A DNA stretch of 18,335 nt from JOPF136 sp035541255. GTDB lineage: Bacteria; Acidobacteriota; Terriglobia; Acidiferrales; UBA7541. The DNA lies in NCBI GenBank assembly GCA_035541255.1, contig DATKNR010000211.1, positions 1 to 18,335 of the forward strand, given 5' to 3'. Position 1 is the first letter of the stretch. Every line of letters begins with the position of its first letter. Position numbers and translations under genes: made by a program. The notes below the pieces were generated by a model that saw only the letters and a program-made list of their open reading frames with translations, searched no databases and was not told the origin of the DNA. Positions 15,011 to 18,335 of the stretch are shown one piece after another.

Positions 15011-16321
15011 TTAGTGAGACCGAGCGGGAGCCGCGTGAGCGGAGCTTCCGTACACAGCGCGCTCGAACTGCTCCAGAGTTGAAACAGCAGAATCGTCGCC
15101 GAAGGGGAGGAGCTGGGTCATGAAGACGGCGCAGAGCTTCCGCTGCGGATCGATCCAGAAATAGGTGCTGAAGATGCCGGCCCAGGACAGGGAGCCGGCG
15201 GAACGGCCGCCTTCGACGGGATTGGAGTTGATGGCGAAGCCGAGGCCGAATTTATCGAGGGAACCGGGAACGCGAATGGGATCAATCGCGAATTGAGGCG
15301 CGAAGCTCTTCAACTGGACAAGGCTCAGGCTGCCCAGCTGGTTGCGGGACATCTCCGCGACAGTTTCAGAGCGGAGAATGCGCACGCGCCCCAGAACTCC
15401 GCCGTCGAGAAGCATGCGCTCGAACTTGATGTAATCCCCCGCCGTAGAAAAGAGCCCGCCGCCACCGCTGAAAAACTTGACGGGAATGAAGGGCTGCTGG
15501 GGCGACTCCATGAAGCTGCCGTCGGGCTGGCGCGCGAAGACCGCCACAACGCGAGCCTGTTTGTCATCCGGGACATTGAAAAATGTGTCGCTCATTCCGA
15601 GCGGCTCGAAAATGCGCTGGTGGAAATAGTCTTCGAGGGACTGCCCGCTGACTTTTTCAACCAGACGGCCGAGCCAGTCGGAGCTGATGCCATATTCCCA
15701 GCGGGTGCCGGGGTCGAAGACGAGCGGGGCTTTCATGAACCCATCGCCGCCCTGAAAGGTGGATGAGAGCGCACCGGAAGCGGTATAGGCGTGCATTGTG
15801 GCGTCGAAGAAGTCGTAGACGAAGCCGGAGGTGTGCGTGAGAAGCTGGCGCACGGTAGGCGGAGACTTGGGCGGCCGCAGGGTCGCTTTTCCGGAGGCGG
15901 GATCGAATTGGTCGAGGACCTGGACCTGAGCGAGTTCAGGCAGGTAGGTGGCGGCGGGCTCGTCGAGTTTGACACGTCCGCTCTCGACGAGCTGCATCAC
16001 GGCGACGGAGGTGACAGCCTTGGTCATAGAGGCAATGCGGAAAATGGAATCGAGGTCCATGGAGTAGTGCTGGAGCGTGTCGCGCTCGCCGAATGCGCCT
16101 TGATAGACGATTCCCTTCGAGTCGGCAACCACGGCAACGAGGCCGGGAAGGCCCTTTGTGGCAACGGCGTCGCGCAGGACCTGGTCAATTTGGGCAGAGG
16201 ATTTGGCAGTGCTGCCGGCGAGCAGGGGGCGAACCTGCGACACGACAAGGACCGCTGCGAAGATGGCCAGCGAAGTGCCGGCTGCGAATCGAGTCGGGCG
16301 GCGTTCACGGGTCGAGCGCAT
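15011..16321 (-). CDS. Secreted class C beta-lactamase-related serine hydrolase (family VIII esterase-like)
   Basis: This is a 436-residue protein with an N-terminal signal (RFAAGTSLAIFAAVLVVSQV, 11-30, followed by LLAG). The nucleophile motif is Ser98-Met-Thr-Lys101 (IASMTKAV). The second motif is Tyr210 in WEYGISSDWLG. The usual HxG/KTG position is Trp380-Ala-Gly382 in SWAGIFSTYFWIDP. A W-x-G in place of KTG, with length just over 400, fits family VIII carboxylesterases (EstB-like) better than AmpC. These enzymes hydrolyse short esters and sometimes beta-lactams. A GAGGT about 10 bases before the ATG supports the start. It diverges from the CocE/NonD hydrolase gene across 109 bp. Fold is certain; substrate is unknown. 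Confidence 0.92.
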   Translation of the reverse strand: MRSTRERRPTRFAAGTSLAIFAAVLVVSQVRPLLAGSTAKSSAQIDQVLRDAVATKGLPGLVAVVADSKGIVYQGAFGERDTLQHYSMDLDSIFRIASMTKAVTSVAVMQLVESGRVKLDEPAATYLPELAQVQVLDQFDPASGKATLRPPKSPPTVRQLLTHTSGFVYDFFDATMHAYTASGALSSTFQGGDGFMKAPLVFDPGTRWEYGISSDWLGRLVEKVSGQSLEDYFHQRIFEPLGMSDTFFNVPDDKQARVVAVFARQPDGSFMESPQQPFIPVKFFSGGGGLFSTAGDYIKFERMLLDGGVLGRVRILRSETVAEMSRNQLGSLSLVQLKSFAPQFAIDPIRVPGSLDKFGLGFAINSNPVEGGRSAGSLSWAGIFSTYFWIDPQRKLCAVFMTQLLPFGDDSAVSTLEQFERAVYGSSAHAAPARSH

Positions 16322-16355
16322 GGGATTTGACCTCGCTGGGACGAATTAGCCGCGG

Positions 16356-16361
16356 AGTATA
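16356..16361 (-). promoter_or_regulatory. Candidate -10 box for the class C hydrolase gene
   Basis: On the minus strand this reads TATACT, 5 of 6 matches to TATAAT, in the 109-bp divergent spacer. No convincing -35 is found 16-18 bp upstream (TTCGTG at best). It is the only AT-rich hexamer in the spacer. Confidence 0.25.
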
Positions 16362-16430
16362 CCCCAGGATGGACTTTGCACGAACTGGATTGCCTTGTTG
16401 GAGCGCATGAGGGAGTGGTAGGCTCGCGCG

Positions 16431-18272
16431 GTGAGCCGGAGGGCGTCAAAAATCATCGCTGTGGGTGCTGTTGCCGCGCTGTTGGTTCTATCCGCTGCGC
16501 GCAACCAGGCGCAGCCTGCCGTTCAGACCGAATTCAATGCCGCGATACCGATGCGCGACGGGGTGGTGCTGCGCGCGGACATCATGCGGCCGGAAACGGG
16601 CGGGCCGTTTCCGACGCTGGTGTACCGAACGCCATATGGGAAGACCGCGGCGGAAACGGCATACACAACGTTTCGGAAAGCGGCGGAGCGCGGGTACGCG
16701 ATGTTGATCGAAGACGTGCGAGGACGGTACGCGTCGGACGGAGAGTTCAACGCATACGCGAACGAGGGGCGCGACGGGTACGACACGATTGAATGGGCGG
16801 CGAAACAGGCCTGGTCGAACGGCGCAGTGGGGACATTCGGCCTGTCGTATCCGGGAGCGGTGCAGTGGCTCGCAGCGGTGGAACATCCTCCCCACCTGAA
16901 GGCGATGGTGCCGGCAATGACGTTCTCATCGCCGCGGGATTTTTTCTATTCCGGAGGAACGTTCGACCTTTCGTGGCCGGAGTGGGCGCTGGTGAACATT
17001 GCGCCGGACGTGCGGGAAAAGAAAGGGATGTCGGGGCCACGAACACGGGAGGCGGCGCGGGAGGCGTACGAACACGACGCGGAGCGCATCCTGAGCTTCC
17101 TGCCGCTGGACCGGCTGCCGGACTTGCGGGACGTGGCACCGTGGTATTACGAGTGGCTGAGGCATCCGCCGGTGGACCGCTGGTGGGATTGGGCGGAAAT
17201 CCGAGGGAAATACGCACGGGTAACGGCGGCGGTGCTGAATCTTTCCGGCTGGTATGACGAGGATTACGGGCCGGAGGGTGCGACGACAAATTTCACCGGG
17301 CTGCTGACGGCGCGAAAATCGGAGCCTGACGCGCGGACGGCGCTAGTGCTGGGACCATGGATGCACGGGGTGGCTTCGGTGGGGAGCACGAAATCCGGAG
17401 AGCGCGAGTTCGGGCCGGACGCGGCAATGGATTACGACGACCTAGTGCTGGGTTGGCTGGACTGGCAGCTGAAGAACGACATGACCAGCTGGAAACTGCC
17501 AAAGCGCGTGCATTATTTCATGATGGGCGAAAACGCGTGGCACGATGCAGACACCTGGCCCCCGGCTTCGCACATGACGCCCTATTTCCTTTCCGGGCTG
17601 CCCGAGGGAGGAACGCGCGGGGCGGTGGCGCCGATGCGGGTGCGTGGAGACGCGACGAGCGTATTCACATCGGACCCGGCGCATCCGTTCACGGATCCGT
17701 ATGGAAATGTGCTGGGCGCGCACAACTACTCGCGCATGCAGCGGGGGAACGGGCGTGACTCGGTGATTTACGATTCGGCGCCGCTCGAAACGGATCTGGA
17801 TGTGGCGGGACGGGCGAACGCGGAGATTTATTTTTCGTGCGATTGCGTGGACGCGGACATCTGGGTGCGGATTTATGACGTGGCGCCGGATGGAACGTCG
17901 TACAACCTGATGAGTCCCGGATTGGACGTGCAACGGGCGAGCCTGCGAAACGGAACTTCGCGGCAACTGCTGGAGCCGGGGAAACCCATGCGGCTGAGTT
18001 TCACGGACATGCCGATGGCCAACCGCTTCCTGGCGGGACACCGGCTGCGGGTGCAGATTTCGGGGGAATTCTTTCCGCATTTTTCCAGGAATCTGCACAC
18101 GGGGGAGCCGGATTCGGAATCCTCGGCAACAAAAACAGCCACGATCACAATCCTGCAGGATGCGGCACATCCATCGCGGCTGATGCTGCCAGTAACAAAC
18201 TGGACGCCGCCGGAGCGGCCGGATCGCGGAGGGAAACCGGTGGTGAGGAGAGACATTCCGCCGGGAGAGTAG
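16431..18272 (+). CDS. Secreted CocE/NonD family hydrolase (X-Pro dipeptidyl-peptidase-like)
   Basis: This 613-residue protein starts at GTG with a signal peptide (about 1-27, KIIAVGAVAALLVLSA core). An alpha/beta-hydrolase domain (PF02129-like) carries Ser139 in GLSYPG, Asp276 in SGWYDEDYG and His312 in LGPWMHG, matching the order in CocE, alpha-amino acid ester hydrolases and X-Pro dipeptidyl peptidases. The C-terminal third, with YFSCDCVDADIWVRIYDVAPDG and HRLRVQISGEFFPHFSRN, is the jelly-roll domain of the same family (PF08530-like). The family hydrolyses acyl or peptidyl esters and amides, including cocaine, N-terminal X-Pro and beta-lactam side chains. Which applies here cannot be read. 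The ribosome site is weak (GAGGGAG, about 15 bases upstream). It is divergent from the class C hydrolase and may share its control region. Confidence 0.93.
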   Translation: MSRRASKIIAVGAVAALLVLSAARNQAQPAVQTEFNAAIPMRDGVVLRADIMRPETGGPFPTLVYRTPYGKTAAETAYTTFRKAAERGYAMLIEDVRGRYASDGEFNAYANEGRDGYDTIEWAAKQAWSNGAVGTFGLSYPGAVQWLAAVEHPPHLKAMVPAMTFSSPRDFFYSGGTFDLSWPEWALVNIAPDVREKKGMSGPRTREAAREAYEHDAERILSFLPLDRLPDLRDVAPWYYEWLRHPPVDRWWDWAEIRGKYARVTAAVLNLSGWYDEDYGPEGATTNFTGLLTARKSEPDARTALVLGPWMHGVASVGSTKSGEREFGPDAAMDYDDLVLGWLDWQLKNDMTSWKLPKRVHYFMMGENAWHDADTWPPASHMTPYFLSGLPEGGTRGAVAPMRVRGDATSVFTSDPAHPFTDPYGNVLGAHNYSRMQRGNGRDSVIYDSAPLETDLDVAGRANAEIYFSCDCVDADIWVRIYDVAPDGTSYNLMSPGLDVQRASLRNGTSRQLLEPGKPMRLSFTDMPMANRFLAGHRLRVQISGEFFPHFSRNLHTGEPDSESSATKTATITILQDAAHPSRLMLPVTNWTPPERPDRGGKPVVRRDIPPGE

Positions 18273-18299
18273 TGTGCGGGTGCAAGGCGAGAAATGATC

Positions 18300-18311
18300 T
18301 ACCGCAGAGGC
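18300..18311. repeat. Second copy of TACCGCAGAGGC
   Basis: This is an exact 12-base match to 1222-1233, here 27 bp after the CocE/NonD stop. The following GAGAGAG keeps the same purine-rich style. It is probably a copy of a dispersed intergenic repeat cut off by the window edge. Confidence 0.35.
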
Positions 18312-18335
18312 CCGCGCCGTGGAGAGAGTTTCCGG

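Noticed and set aside
18294..18335. ATG with a frame open to the window end after AAGGCGAG
   Set aside because: Only 14 codons are visible and it runs through the TACCGCAGAGGC repeat, so it cannot be told from intergenic DNA.

Overview
The window is GC-rich bacterial chromosome with ten or eleven densely packed genes on both strands and no RNA genes, transposases, CRISPR arrays or phage genes. The mix suggests a soil-type heterotroph: several secreted peptidases, a pyrophosphate-type phosphofructokinase, a DUF2339-like membrane protein, and short intergenic palindromes with A-rich loops. Acidobacteriota is the most likely phylum. This is inferred from gene content and repeat style and is not proven.

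Layout. 1-1137 (+) is a GcvT-family aminomethyltransferase whose N-terminus lies outside the window, followed by a hairpin and a duplicated gene end. 1278-3377 (+) is a secreted S9A prolyl oligopeptidase. It converges, across a hairpin-rich gap, on a minus-strand block read right to left: class III aminotransferase (9296-7968), an M28 peptidase fused to a class A beta-lactamase-like domain (7934-4752), and a secreted P1/DmpA-family autoprocessing aminopeptidase (4686-3484). An APC amino-acid permease (9365-10690, +) diverges from the aminotransferase. A secreted metallo-beta-lactamase-fold protein (11635-10682, -) overlaps the permease tail by 9 bp, and a polytopic DUF2339-like protein (13473-11764, -) lies upstream of it. 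A 299-bp divergent spacer with two CRP-like boxes leads to a PPi-type phosphofructokinase (13773-14948, +). The last pair diverges: a secreted class C beta-lactamase/family VIII esterase (16321-15011, -) and a secreted CocE/NonD hydrolase (16431-18272, +).

How the genes may work together. Six products carry N-terminal export signals and are hydrolases, mostly of peptide, amide or ester bonds. The permease, aminotransferase, M28 fusion and P1 peptidase form a plausible route: cleave peptides outside the cytoplasm, import the released residues, and transaminate them. The most unusual gene is the 1060-residue M28-beta-lactamase-like fusion. It keeps all the metal ligands of the glutamate carboxypeptidase II family and the SxxK, SDN and KTG motifs of class A penicillin-recognising enzymes, but has no recognisable Glu166 equivalent. 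The other notable signal is regulatory: two CRP/FNR-superfamily-like sites exactly 22 bp apart upstream of the phosphofructokinase.
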